64,000 nucleotides of DNA from Chrysomallon squamiferum (GCA_012295275.1 CM022679.1:17868342-17932341); one strand, 5' to 3'; numbered from the stretch's first letter, positions 51,893-63,410 are shown. Notes: a model not told the origin generated them from the letters alone. Made by a program: numbers and translations.

Positions 51893-54800
51893 TTATTTCT
51901 GGTTTATTTTTGGTAGTTCAGAAATGGGTAGATGAAGCTGCAGGGGATCGTGTAGTCGTCGGAGGTCATGTTCTACCTGTGATATTGCATTCTTCAAATT
52001 GTTGTATTTTTCAATATCAAGATTTTGACTCCTGGCCTTTTTGTAAAAGGTAATAAGAAACTGTCGATCAACTACAGATGGAAAAATATATTCCTGAAAA
52101 CCATGAAATATAAAATAAAGTAGAATAAGAAAAATTTCAACAGGTAATAGCTTATTGTATCATGATCAAAAGAAAATGTAAAATAAACTGTCACAGTTTT
52201 ATGACATCAGAAAAAAAAAAAAAAAAAAAAAATTATCTAAGAATTGATAATAATAGAAAAACATCTGAAAAAACTCCTGATGTATTGACGAGTCGAAAGT
52301 TTGTAGATTTTCAGTATATGGCCTTATAGCATATGATTTTCTTTCACAACTTACTGAAATATATAACATATGTATGAAATGCGAACAAAATGACACAGAT
52401 GTGATTGAATAAATTTATGCACAAATATCTAAATACTGTCTTTGAATTTCACTTAAAAAACATGATTGAACTTTTGTTCCAACCCATTACTCTGTCATGA
52501 ATATCATGAATATTCCCTGAAATTTTTACACATACTGAAAACAAAATATTACAGTCTTACATTTTTAATTCACATTTAGAACATTTACTAAAGAATTCCT
52601 ATCATAGAAAAAGATGTTTACTTATTTCACAATTAAGTAAAAATAATAATGTATTAGAGTTACTAACCTGGCGAGTTAGTACAAAATAGGCATACATTGC
52701 CATTGATGTGCCGTATGTTACAAAATAAGTCACAGGTTCCATAATGTCCCAGGAGTATTCCCACCAGGTGAGTCGAGCCAGAACACCAAACTGTAGACTC
52801 ATCATGCCTAGCCCAATCCATGTTAGCAACCGTGTGTTCTTCTGTGCATTTGCTGCCAGCTCTTTCTTTTTCTGAAATTCATAAACTGATTTATTTATAA
52901 TATTCTCATCTGTTCTGTATTGGAGCTGGAATCAGGAAGTGGGAATTAGAAGAGACTGCCTGCTTTTAACACATAAATAAATGAATGCCCAACAACAGTT
53001 CCATCAACAAACTATTAGATGCTGCATAGATTTAAATATATGAATAAAGTAATCTGTTCACAGTTTAAATTAAAACAAACTGTACAAAATTAAATAATAT
53101 TTTTATAAAGCATTGAAGGAACAGTAATTTACAGTCATGTTTCAAAAATTAAAATAAATGATACATCAGATATTAATAATAAACTGTATTAAGTTCCTTT
53201 TATATACAGCAAATGAAATGATCTACAGAGATATTTAAATGAAAGAATAAAAGAGAACTGAGCAACAACAAAAAATAAGAAATAATGAATGAACGAATGC
53301 AAAATGATTTAGAATTTTTCAAGTAACAACTTGTCAAAGGGTAAGTGATACTGATTAATTTATATTTTTGTATTTAAAGCAGTATATCTGAGGAATAAAT
53401 GAAAAAAGTCTAGCCTTTTCCAGGGGAGCCAGCTGAATTTTGAGATCTTCCAGTTTCTGTTGTAGTTCTCTTTCACACTCTATTTGGTACTGTTCCACAT
53501 TCAGAGTCGAGTACAATTTAGCAATGAGAATTTTCACATCACTAAGATTTTCAGCATCTTCATTAACAATAGCTACTGTAAAAAAATAAAAAATAAAACA
53601 ACAAAACCACACACATGTATCCATGCATGCACAAACACACAATGATGTAATTAAAATGTCTGAATGTGTAAAGGCATATTTATCAATAGGTAACAAAATG
53701 ACCAATACCCAAGACAGCTGTTACCGACTGTAGTTTGTATCCTTGGCAACTCAGTAATACTTATTATAATTACTGGTTACAGGTTTATGTGTATATATAG
53801 TAAAATACTTTCTGTGAATTTTAAAATTATAAGTTTTAATCAGTGGTTCCCAACATTTTTTGCTCCATGCCCCACCTCAACATCTAAGAACTATTTATGT
53901 CCCCTTTGATATAAAAACAGTTTTGTAAAAGTGTCACGTAAAGTAGAAATCCTTTAATTAAACAAAGCAATTCCAGTTTGTAAATGATAATACTTTGCAT
54001 AAGAGAACAAGTTTCAGAGATCTGTGACATGTGATGCAGTGATGATTTAATAATTTAATAATCAACTCCAAAATGTAAACAAACTGCTCGTAGGTGCTGC
54101 CAGATACAGGATAATGTGTATACAAAGTTTAACTGGAACTGGAAAAAATCTAACATGCTAATCAGAGCAACCTGTTGTGAAGCATGTCTATGACAGGCAC
54201 ACTTTCTGACAACCAGCGGGCAGGTCTGTCACAGAAAAGAGTTTTGGGAAGGAAAGAGAAATGGATTCTCAAAAGTGATAACTGGAAGTTAGGTCTTATT
54301 ATATCACTTTCAAATTGCCTCCCTGTGGGGCATGTGCCCCATGCTGGGAATCACTGGTGTAAACAGACTGGACTGATTTCATTACATTAATGTATTTCAA
54401 AAAAATTTGTATTTAACAAATACACTGAACAAATCTAACTGTTTTGATTTATCCATTAAGATTACACATCATATATAACAGAAAATACAATTAAGACAAC
54501 AAAGTGGTTTGGCTTCAGAAGACAAATTGACTATCAACATAGAGAGAATGCAGGCATTTCATTGATTAAATGTGTGGGCTCAGTTTGGTTCACACATCAC
54601 ATGTATAAAAAAGACAAAATTAAGTTGAATATTCTTATAAACAGAAACATAATGAAAAGAAACAGTTTCTGAACAAAAATATATCAAAGTACTTTTGTTT
54701 CATATATTTGCACTCTATCTGAACCAACTGTTCATGGAGATGAAGAGCTGTGTTACCTTAGTATTAAGTAAATACAAGAAAAAGGTACATAAGTAAATAA

Positions 54801-57800
54801 AAGAAAATTTGCTGGAAAAACCAGTTACAAATTTGTGGAAGTTGTGGTTTTTGGCATGTTAATAATTTGTTTCATAAACAACTATTTTTTCAGTGAGTAA
54901 TAATGTATTTTAAACTTTCCCTAAGTAAAGACATTATCAAATTCAGATTGTTCTGTATTTATTTCTCTGCAAGTAATTTCGGTTGAATTCTTACTCATTT
55001 CTGAAAACAGTATTAATTGTATTTGGTTTTATGAGCAATCTTTCAAATAATGTATGACTTCACTGCTGATTGCATTTTTTCTTTATCCAACATGAAGATT
55101 CTACAGAAAATAATCAATAACAAATGCAATATAATACGTTCCTTTTAAATAACTTAACTGGAGATAGCAGCTTTCTTATTTGTGACATAAAAGATGGATA
55201 CTCTCATATACAAGTAACTTGCTTATTAATCAAAATGTTAAAACAAAGTAACAAGTGAGTGTCTTTATAAAACAGAAAACACATTAACACCTACTTTTAT
55301 ATTCAACTAGAATGTAAACTGCTCCATGCAACATGAAATCAAGTTTAACCAATTTTCTCACAATAACAAATATTAATGTTTTAACTGTTTTTCTTCATGT
55401 ATGTATTTCATATGTGTTAGGTAGTCATTATTTCATCCTAATATTACTCTGCAAAGTTTTGCTTTTCAAAATTGCTATTTCAAAATTTAAACAGATATTG
55501 TTTTCAAGCATTGTGACTTTCTTTACTTAGAATCTAAGCAAACATAATTTCATGAAATCCAGCAGTAATTGCTAAAGAAAACATTCCAAAGACAATGTTA
55601 ACTTTCTATGGCATTTTTCTAAAAGTAGAAACTTCAGACAGTCACAATTACAAATTAAAAGCATCTTCAGGACAGTATTTGATTTTTAAATGGTTTCAAC
55701 ACTAAAACAGTAACAGCAATAATGTGGCCAGTCAGCCATTTATTATATACATATTGTTTCAGCTTGAAAATGCTTAGATGAAAAACATTCATCTTAAATA
55801 TTAAATTAATTAATATTTAAATATCAAGTGATAACAATCACATATATACGTGTGTGTGTGTGTGTGTGTGTTTATTAATATATATTTATTTTCCTGTCTG
55901 AAGCAATCACTGTTAAAAATTCCACAAGAGGTGGTTAGCTCTGCTATTTTACCTAACAGTCAAAGAAAATATCAGAATGTCACTTATATGTATCTCTAGA
56001 TAAATAAAATAGACTATTAAGTTTCAGTCATGTTGTTATATACCCACAAACTAAAATTACAAATTTAAAAAAATAACTGCTTGTATAATAAATAAGTAAA
56101 TTAAAAAAAAGAAACAAAAAAGAGGAATATCTTAGTTTTTAAGGTATACAACCAGAAACATTTATTAGGCACTTTATTTTGAGCTTTCATTAAGCTAAAA
56201 ATGACACTATTAATGCAATAACTGTAATTTTGACAATTGTAAATCTGTCTTCTAATGTTTTGTTTGTTGTTCAGTCACTAAACATTATGCAATAACTGTC
56301 AGTTTCCTTTGTCTTAGCCATGATATCAAACTTGATAGAGACTAAATGGGTTAGATGTACATAAAAAAATTGAATAAAATGCAACAAGAAAAAAAATCAG
56401 TTTTTTCCAACTGAGCCATCTAATGGCGGTTTTTGTTTTTTTTCAGAATCGGAGAGTTTGTTATACCACAATTTGTCATTTGATCAAAATATGATCATGC
56501 AGCTTGAAGTTTCATTAAAATGACCAGCATGAAATATGTTATGTATCACATTGTTATCATACTGATGAAATATAATTATCACAGGTAAAAATGAGTGAAT
56601 GGAGAAAATACATTTTCAATTTCATTATATGTTACAAACTTTGGGTATTTTAATTTTTGTGATTTTTATTGAACTACAAATGATTGATACAAAATTATAA
56701 TATTAAAATGATTAAAATAAAAAAGTTAAAATATGTCATTAAAAATATGTATTTCTTCAAAAATTTATTTGTGACATTTCATTAAATCGTTTTTTCTTTC
56801 TCCACTCTCTGACAATGGTTACATAAAAGTTTACTGCATGTAGACACTGTGTAACACTTAAAAAGTGAGGTATTATAAGATCTAACTTTAATACTTAAAG
56901 AAACTGGTATTTTATTTAATAGACAAATGTTCAAATCACCTCTTTTTTTATATAAGATTGGTTACATTGGAAATACAGCATTTTGAGAAAGAAATGGAGA
57001 GATTTGTTTTCTTCTTTAATCCATAAAAAAATTTTGATTTTAATTTCACTGTTAAAATTAGTCTCTCTCTGAGCAGAAAATATCAATTTTATTGAAACTA
57101 AAATGGCTGTTTATATGCTGTGCACTCTGTGAAAAGCTGCCTTTGACTAACCCAGATTTCTGTGTAAACTGGCACTATTTCAAAGTCCCATCCACTACTG
57201 TTAATCTATTATGAAAAAAATCTTTGGTAATCTGAATGCTGTCTACTTCGTATGCCAGGAGTACATTCCAGAACAAAAGAACAATTTATAAAATTTTGAC
57301 AATATATATATACACTGGACTCCATATTCACTAGGGACCTATGAAATATGCCTATTTAGACAGAGTGCCAGTTAAGCATTGTCAACAACAGCACACAATT
57401 TTGCAAGTACAATCATTTCTTAAACAATGACAGCAATTTGCACATAATTAGGCTACCATGTGAGGTAAAATGGCAGAGCATTCTAAAAATCAGCAACCTA
57501 CTGAAGTCAAATGTGAAATTAATAGAAGAGTTTTTATCAAATCTAATGTGTAAACAGAAAGATTTAGCTATTTAAAATAAGAAAACAGACAGTATCTTAC
57601 ATTTGAAATGTAGTGACCATTACTGACTGTTGTATGAAACCAACATTTTGACAGAGAAAATGAGTAACAATCTGCAAATTCAAAAATCTGAATGGATTCT
57701 CGCATCAGTGGTTTCAGCAGGCAAGAGCCACAAAACTGCCCATTTCTGGCATGATTTTAAAAGAAAAAGTCATTCAGTTCACTGAACAGCTAGCAGTATC

Positions 57801-59186
57801 CATCTTCAAAGCATTGGATGGCTTGCTAACTTCATGGAAAACTCAGGTTAACGGCAAACAGTTCAAAGTTAGTGGGGAGAGTGCAGGTGTCAGTCATGAT
57901 ATCGTAAATGTCTTTTTTTCGGTATCTCCAATTATTGTTGGTAGACATATTTTAAAGTCATCTTTAACTGCAATGAGACAGATCTGTTTTTTTTAGCATT
58001 ACAGACAGGATATGCACTTAAAATCCAAGCAGCAAAAGGTGGGAAGGTTTGAAAAGAATGATTAACTATTTTATTTTACTGCAGTGCAACAAGAAAACTA
58101 ATTAAACCACTGGTAATAGGGAAAGCCCCAAATCTTCAATATTTTATGATATAACATATGAGTCTCTTCCTGTGACCTGGTTAGCCAATCTGAAAGCATG
58201 GATGATTTCACAACTCATTAATGATTGGTTAGAACAATGCTTTTGTCAAATGTGCTGAACATATTGAACATTCATAAACCTGTTGCCCTTTCTAATAGAT
58301 CATACAAAAGACATCTGTTGCAGGATAACCAAAACTACAATGAACGCATTTGCATGATCATAAATATACTGAAAGGCACAGAATAGTCAAAAGAGTAGTT
58401 AATATTTGGTTTACCTATTTTGATGTGAAAAGAAAGATTCTTCCTGATATTTAAATTATTTTATTATTTTATATACTTATATTGAATATGTAGCTGAGTA
58501 TGTATTATTATTTTTATACTACCATTTTGATCAATATTTTTAACAACTGTCTGCCACATTTAAAAATATACTGATATCTTTAATCATAGTTATATTTGCC
58601 ACCTATTGTTTGTGTAAACAAAGACACTGTTTGTCTGTCTATAACAGTTTGGTTACTAAGGGTTTTACTTACTGGTTTCTGGAGGACAGACCAAATATGA
58701 TTCATCATTTATCATAAGCTTGAATTCCTGTCGCATCAAGATATCGATAGTTGTTGATTTTGCTATTCTGCTGCCTTCTGACAAAGAGAAAATGATCCAA
58801 GTTACAATTAAAATGTAATCAAACAAGTACAGTTAAATAAACTTTCATCTGCTACTTGGAAGTTTTAAAATTTACAGAAAGGTTTATTTCATCCATTTTT
58901 AATATTAATGCAAACAAAAACTTCAGTTTTTCAGAATTTTAATGTTATTAATAAATTATTAACATTAAGAACAGCAAAAGGTATCTTTTGGTCCTATTCT
59001 GAATAATCAACATCAAACTATTACGTAATAAACACATTATTAGACTATTGATAGATCAAGTTTTTCCCATGCTCACATGAAATTAATGGATTCTTCTTTC
59101 TAATACAGATTTATAAAACCACATTTCTATACTTCTACAATGATAAGCTCTTTATATATGAATATAAAGAAACATTGTGAATTAAG

Positions 59187-59224
<38 letters not shown>

Positions 59225-59499
59225 TTCTCACTTTGTTTTCTTTTTTAATTACAAGTTTGGAAAGCTCTCTAAAGAAAAAATATACCTTTTGTATAAATAT
59301 TTGCTATATCAATTCCACCATCTTCATCTTTAATAAAAGACAGCAGGTCACCAACTGTGTGACTTATTGGCTTTAAGGTGAATTCACACAATTCTCTTCG
59401 GGAAGGTAAAGGCACAGACAAAACAGGAAGGCCATCTGAGTATTTCACAGATACATCTACAAATACATGATGATTCTTATTCACATAGTTTCTGAGATG
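51893..59499 (-). CDS. MCU: Mitochondrial calcium uniporter pore subunit, N-terminus missing
   Basis: Five minus-strand exons: 59286-59499, 58673-58777, 53415-53575, 52668-52871 and 51893-52093 (stop TAA at 51893-51895). Their phases agree and give 294 residues. MCU tetramerises in the inner mitochondrial membrane and conducts Ca2+ into the matrix with EMRE and MICU partners. Visible features are the matrix N-terminal domain (residues 12-105, with [10 protein letters not shown] keeping the Ser and Cys equivalent to human Ser92 and Cys97), coiled coil 1 (about 120-173), TM1 (about 175-196), the selectivity motif WDIMEP (201-206), TM2 (206-226) and C-terminal coiled coil 2. The exon with the start codon and mitochondrial presequence was not found; it joins in phase 0 at 59,499. 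All introns are GT-AG except the one after 53415, which appears to start with GC. Confidence 0.97.
52668..52871 (-). other. MCU: MCU pore exon (TM1, DIME motif, TM2)
   Basis: One 204-bp exon carries both membrane segments: [20 protein letters not shown], then [20 protein letters not shown] and [20 protein letters not shown] is the invariant selectivity filter; Asp202 and Glu205 (window numbering) form the two acidic rings. The donor is GTTAGTA and the acceptor TTTCAG. The segment is nearly identical to vertebrate MCU, so selection is strong. The preserved [13 protein letters not shown] block distinguishes it as MCU rather than the MCUb paralogue, in which the corresponding region differs. Confidence 0.97.
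53415..53575 (-). other. MCU: MCU coiled-coil 1 exon with apparent GC donor
   Basis: The exon encodes [20 protein letters not shown], then [20 protein letters not shown] and [14 protein letters not shown]. The acceptor is a clear TTTTTTACAG. No GT follows the last conserved codon: after CTGGAAAAG the genome reads GCTAGAC, and the frame runs into a stop before any GT. Joining CTGGAAAAG to the next exon (AAAAAGAAAGAG) keeps phase 0 and gives [16 protein letters not shown], the same length as the vertebrate protein. The donor is therefore most simply GC. Confidence 0.8.
53841..54356. mobile_element. hAT-like non-autonomous element
   Basis: The ends are inverted: the left starts CAGTGGTTCCCAACAT and the reverse complement of the right starts CAGTGATTCCCAGCAT; both continue with a GGGGC/GCCCC-rich stretch. 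CAGTGGTTCCCAAC is typical of Charlie-type hAT transposons. The flanking octamers GTTTTAAT and GTGTAAAC agree at five of eight positions, compatible with a decayed 8-bp duplication. No transposase frame is visible inside. Confidence 0.8.
57124..57283 (+). repeat. Interspersed repeat, copy A
   Basis: About 160 bp matching the reverse complement of 60,779-60,938 at most positions, for example TTTCAAAGTCCCATYCA and TTCCAGAACAAAAGA in both. It ends about 30 bp before a TIR-like sequence, CACTGGACTCCATATTCAC, at 57,314, and may be part of the same Tigger relic. Confidence 0.75.
57465..58400 (+). pseudogene. Tigger/pogo transposase relic in MCU intron
   Basis: Plus-strand pieces in several frames. 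57,700-57,930 encodes [20 protein letters not shown], then [11 protein letters not shown] and [15 protein letters not shown], the CENP-B-type second HTH of Tigger transposases. 57,965-58,130 encodes [20 protein letters not shown]-like codons (the first catalytic Asp region, just after the frame shifts), then [18 protein letters not shown]. 58,180-58,260 encodes WLANLKAWM-like codons matching the KAWMTS block, followed by CAEHIEHS. There are many stops. The first HTH is poorly preserved upstream of 57,600. It is antisense to the host gene and dead. Confidence 0.88.
58673..59499 (-). other. MCU: MCU N-terminal matrix domain exons
   Basis: Exons 59286-59499 and 58673-58777. They encode [20 protein letters not shown], then [20 protein letters not shown], then [15 protein letters not shown] and [20 protein letters not shown]. 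This is the MCU NTD, a beta-grasp-like fold that faces the matrix. The splice GAA formed across the intron gives IYTKEGSRIA, which aligns without gap with the vertebrate protein, confirming the boundary. Confidence 0.95.
59187..59225. repeat. A-run and (AT)n in MCU intron
   Basis: 16 A followed by 11 AT units, about 60 bp downstream (in gene sense) of the exon ending at 59,286. Confidence 0.95.
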
Positions 59500-61200
59500 C
59501 TGAAGTTATTAAAATATAAAATAAAACTTATAAGTATTTTATTGACAAGGTGTTCAAGGTTATTGATAAAGGTGACAGACATTGGCTTAAGCAGATTTTA
59601 CAAAGATGGATGATACTGCTGCTTATGGGAATTTCTAAGCAGGTGATAAAGATTATTATCTTCCAAGCTTCACTCACAGTATACTGAAAATTAAAATTTC
59701 CTTCATTTTAAAAATGACTAGAAAGGAATAGGAGCAGAGACATGGTTAAAGACATGGTTGTACTAACATAAAAGATGTTTGGTAACAATGAGTAAAACTA
59801 TCTATATATGGATGGATTTTATCATCATCAATCCTATAAAATCCTATCTTTTACTTCTTTACTCTGGTTCTAAGCTGTTAAAATAATTATCTTGTGATTT
59901 GGCCAAATTATTTGATGTTAACTAACATTATTTTTATACACTTGGGGAAAAAAAACATTTTATTTATTGGACAGCTATATGTTTCAACATGTTTTTAATT
60001 TCTGAACCATACCACAAAATTGCCAGATCTAATTTACAAAAATAAAATAACATTATATTGATTATTGTTAGCATACATTTCTTACTGATGTAGGGGATTT
60101 TTCAAAAGAACAAAGGTGCTCTGATGAAAAGTAAGAATTTTGCTGTCTAAAGTCAATTCAGGCAGACAGGTTTGTGCATTCCCTTTGTACTCACTTTATA
60201 GAGATTACCCTGAAATCATATTTAGTATATGATAACTAATATAGGTAGATTTATTGTATCCTGTTGTTTTCACATCATCTCTGTCAGTAAAGATGCACTA
60301 ACCAGGAATGGTCAACATGTGCTAACGATGGGTTATACAGAGCTACAGCACCACCCATGTTCTCACTTCCTCCTGTCAACTGTATCAACATTTCATCAGG
60401 GCAGCTCTTCATTCAATACATGTACCACATCATTTAACATTTTCAGTGTTTGAAGAAGCACAAGATTCTTTTGATACTGCACAACCATGAGAAGCTTTTT
60501 GAGGCTAACTATTAATTTTTATGAAGTTGTTGATACCTTTGACTTCAGGTCAACTTGATACAACTTATATATACGTATATTTACTTGGACCAAATGCTGA
60601 TGTAGACAGAACACCAGTTTTTAAAGATTAAAATGTCATGAAAATCAAATATGTTTTATTATGAATGAAAAAACATGCAGTATCCTAATTACATACAAAC
60701 TGCTGCTATTACTTGAGTGGAAAAATGATACTTTCAAAATAGCATGCTATTGCTGATGAATCTAATTACTATACTACTTGTTCTTTTGTTCTGGAATTTA
60801 CATCTGGAATCTGAGGTAGACAACATCTGAATTAGACATGGTTTTCTTCATAATAAATTAATGATGGCTGAATGGGACTTTGAAATGGTGCCAATTTACA
60901 CTAAATCCAGATTAACTAAAGGCTCATTTTCACAGAATCCACTTAATGTGTGTAAGTCTGTGCCAGTTTAGTTGCTTTTATTTTATATTATTACAAAATA
61001 TGTTCTGAATATAAATAAACAAATCAACCAAACTGACTCTTGTTGATGTGCTATTTATCTAGTGGGTATCTATATTTATGTATGTGTTTATAATATATAT
61101 ATAATTTTACTGTCACAATTTAAAATTTACAAATCCTTGTCATAGTATTTTAAACCCCAAGACTTGATAAGGAGCACTTTAAGCACTGGCATCATGGCAT
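59500..61200. other. 5' intron of MCU, no exon recognised
   Basis: Probably intron upstream of the first recognised MCU exon. It includes one copy of an interspersed repeat. I searched the minus strand for a start codon followed by a basic, serine-rich presequence ending in phase 0 at a GT donor and found nothing convincing. Confidence 0.45.
60779..60938 (-). repeat. Interspersed repeat, copy B
   Basis: Inverted copy of 57,124-57,283. The two copies are 3.5 kb apart in opposite orientation, both within the MCU transcription unit if the 5' exon lies upstream. Confidence 0.75.
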
Positions 61201-61212
61201 ATACCCATATTT

Positions 61213-61640
61213 GGGTCATTCCATATCAAATCACCTTCCCCCCAAAAAGATATTTTAAACAAGACCATCTCAGATTTTTATGAAACTTGGTATACTTGTT
61301 CAGCGGGATCCCACAGCACCAATCAGGCCAGTGGTGTGGGACGTATTGCCCCCCCCCCCCGCCCCGAATTTTGAGAGTTTTGGCCAAAATGGGTGTGACC
61401 ACCAACCTTTGAACCCTCATATGTCAGGAACTATTGGGCCAATTGTCATACAATTGGTATTGTTCAGATTGGAGAATACTGGGGTAAACTGACCTTTTGA
61501 CCTTTATGACCTTGAAACTGATCTTGTGAATCATGTGACTTTGAGATGACCTTTCTTGAAATTTAATCACCCACATGAAAACTAAAACATATAAAAGTTT
61601 CAGAGGTGTGATATTCAAAAGTTGCATGTCCAGGAAAATA
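61213..61640. repeat. Probable transposon-derived segment
   Basis: More balanced composition than its surroundings, with GGGTCATTCCATATCAAATC at the left edge and a C run of 12 bases followed by GCCCC at 61,351-61,366. It precedes the transposon-like frame at 62,048-62,539 and may be the terminal part of the same element. The matching inverted end was not found. Confidence 0.4.
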
Positions 61641-62047
61641 ACATCTTTTCTGCCATTAACATCTGATTAGCTAAAACCTGAATGACCAATTCCTGATGCT
61701 AGGAATCACCATATATCTTGATCATTGAGTAATAAATACATTGTAGGCCTACATGCTATGATCATATGATATCAAACTAATTCCCTCTATGCCTTCTCAA
61801 CAGTTCAGCAGTCAGAATAATTTGGTCATCCATTTCCCCCATAGTCTTGCAACTGTAGCATCACCCATTTTACTCAGAGAGCACAGCTGTCAAGAAGATG
61901 CAATAGAAGGTATATTAGTGACACAGAAGATGTTCCCTTCACTAATCCAACAAGTGTCTTCTTCATTTGGTCAGTGAAATAACTTAGAAGGTCTGTGACG
62001 GTGCATGAAATAAATGAAGTCTCCATGCTCTTCTGAAATGTCCTCAG

Positions 62048-62539
62048 CTAGTCCAACCCATGCCTCATTGTCATATAGACAACATAGTTTTGCTTCTTGG
62101 CTTCAATGGAAGGCTCCTCTGGTAAACCTGCAATATCATCCTCAGAATCCTGGATAGATACTAGTTCTGGTGGGTCACTCTGCAGGCTCAGCTTGTAGGC
62201 ATGCATCTTTGATTTAGACACTGGAACTAACTGGTGAAATTGCTGTGTTCCCTTGACTGTTTTGGCCACTTGAAACCTCCCTTGTAGTTCCAACTCATGC
62301 TTTGCTACTTGGTCTGGTGTGATGTTGAAGAAGTGAATGCCTAGAATACTCTTGATGCAGAAGTCCATGATAGCCTCCCTGGTCAGGATTGAGTCTGTGT
62401 AGGGACGTTGCAAACTGGCCTTTGTCAGCAACCTCTTCATTGTCACCCCCAATTCCATCACAGGCACTTTTGCCATGGCTTGTTGCAAAAAAGTTCCATT
62501 CACCTTCCAAACCAAAGTCCTCTTTATGATGGTTAACAA
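62048..62539 (-). CDS. Transposon-like open reading frame, 163 codons
   Basis: This is the longest open frame in the window. The protein has a central block YTDSILTREAIMDFCIKSIL, then GIHFFNITPDQVAKHELELQ, GRFQVAKTVKGTQQFHQLVP and VSKSKMHAYKLS, followed by an acidic tail (SIQDSEDDIAGLPEEPS). The pattern, roughly T-x-E-x-I-x-x-F-C then KTVKGTxxxHxxxPxS, recalls the accessory or C-terminal part of proteins that occur in many copies in invertebrate genomes and that I associate with DNA transposons, but I cannot name the family. There is no signal peptide or membrane segment. The frame upstream of the Met is closed, so an N-terminal part may be missing or spliced. Confidence 0.5.
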   Translation of the reverse strand: MLTIIKRTLVWKVNGTFLQQAMAKVPVMELGVTMKRLLTKASLQRPYTDSILTREAIMDFCIKSILGIHFFNITPDQVAKHELELQGRFQVAKTVKGTQQFHQLVPVSKSKMHAYKLSLQSDPPELVSIQDSEDDIAGLPEEPSIEAKKQNYVVYMTMRHGLD

Positions 62540-62783
62540 AATTGTTCTATTTATTATACAAGGCCAGCACTGCCGTCAGTGTCCTGAATTCATCTCAAGA
62601 CTAGATTTATCTCAGGAATAATCACTGTATTATTTTAAAAGGCTTACTCCCACCTGGTCGAATTCCCATTTTGTCGAAAGGCTAAATATGGTTCAGTGGT
62701 CTTATTTACATGCTTGTTTTTACTTCAGTCATTATAATGAACTGTTCCAGATTATATGGAGACCGATTATTATTGTAAAGAAT

Positions 62784-63410
62784 CAGTAATACCTCACTTA
62801 ACGATATCCCACTTAAACAATCTTTTTTTCTTAAATTATATAAATAGAAATTTAACAGTTAATTGCTCGAAATAAATGATACAAATGGGTACAATGCATA
62901 TGTTTAAGTCCATTTTCATTCAGCTCAGCTATGTTGATCATTTTACATGCAGACATCATGTGATGTTCAGATTCTGTTGTCTCTTCTGTTTCCATTTAGA
63001 CTCAACCCGTTTGTAATTTACACTTTCAATATATCAAAATGAATAAAAGTACACCGGTGAATGTCAATGATAAAAAAAAAATGGAAGAAATAACTTTAGA
63101 AACAAAATACTATATCTTAAATGAACACAAAATCAACAAAAACCACAATAAGTGGCATATAATTATTTCTTAATGTATTTGTAAAAGATTTACTGTTTGT
63201 TTAATATCTATGATCTATTAAATCATTTGTATCTAAATTGCTGTTTTATTTCTCCTTATTTAACATTTCTTTTTTGTCAAATTTCAATCATGAAGAATGT
63301 AACCACTGTTTTTAACCTTAATTCTATGTAAAGTAGCCTCCTGCTTGATGATATTCACTTAATGTTCAAAAATCTGGAAGCAATTACATCCTTAATCCGA
63401 GGTATTACTG
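62784..63410. mobile_element. Tigger-like MITE
   Basis: The left end is CAGTAATACCTCACTTAACG; the reverse complement of the right end is CAGTAATACCTCGGATTAAG. Twelve terminal bases are identical and similarity continues. TA follows the right end; the left flank is AT. The termini resemble the CAGTGGTACCTTGACTTA type of the two Tigger copies but form a distinct subfamily. 627 bp with no open frame. Confidence 0.8.

Larger units (their letters stand above)
53576..58672 (-). other. Largest MCU intron in the window
   Basis: 5.1 kb, holding a hAT-like element (53,841-54,356), a TG microsatellite near 55,853-55,870, one copy of an interspersed repeat (57,124-57,283) and a Tigger transposase relic (57,465-58,400) in antisense orientation to MCU. 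No additional MCU exon is needed here; the two flanking exons join in frame. Confidence 0.8.

Noticed and set aside
57751-57996. 81-codon frame as a host gene
   Set aside because: Its sequence is the CENP-B-type domain of a Tigger transposase and continues as broken frames, so it is a transposon relic.
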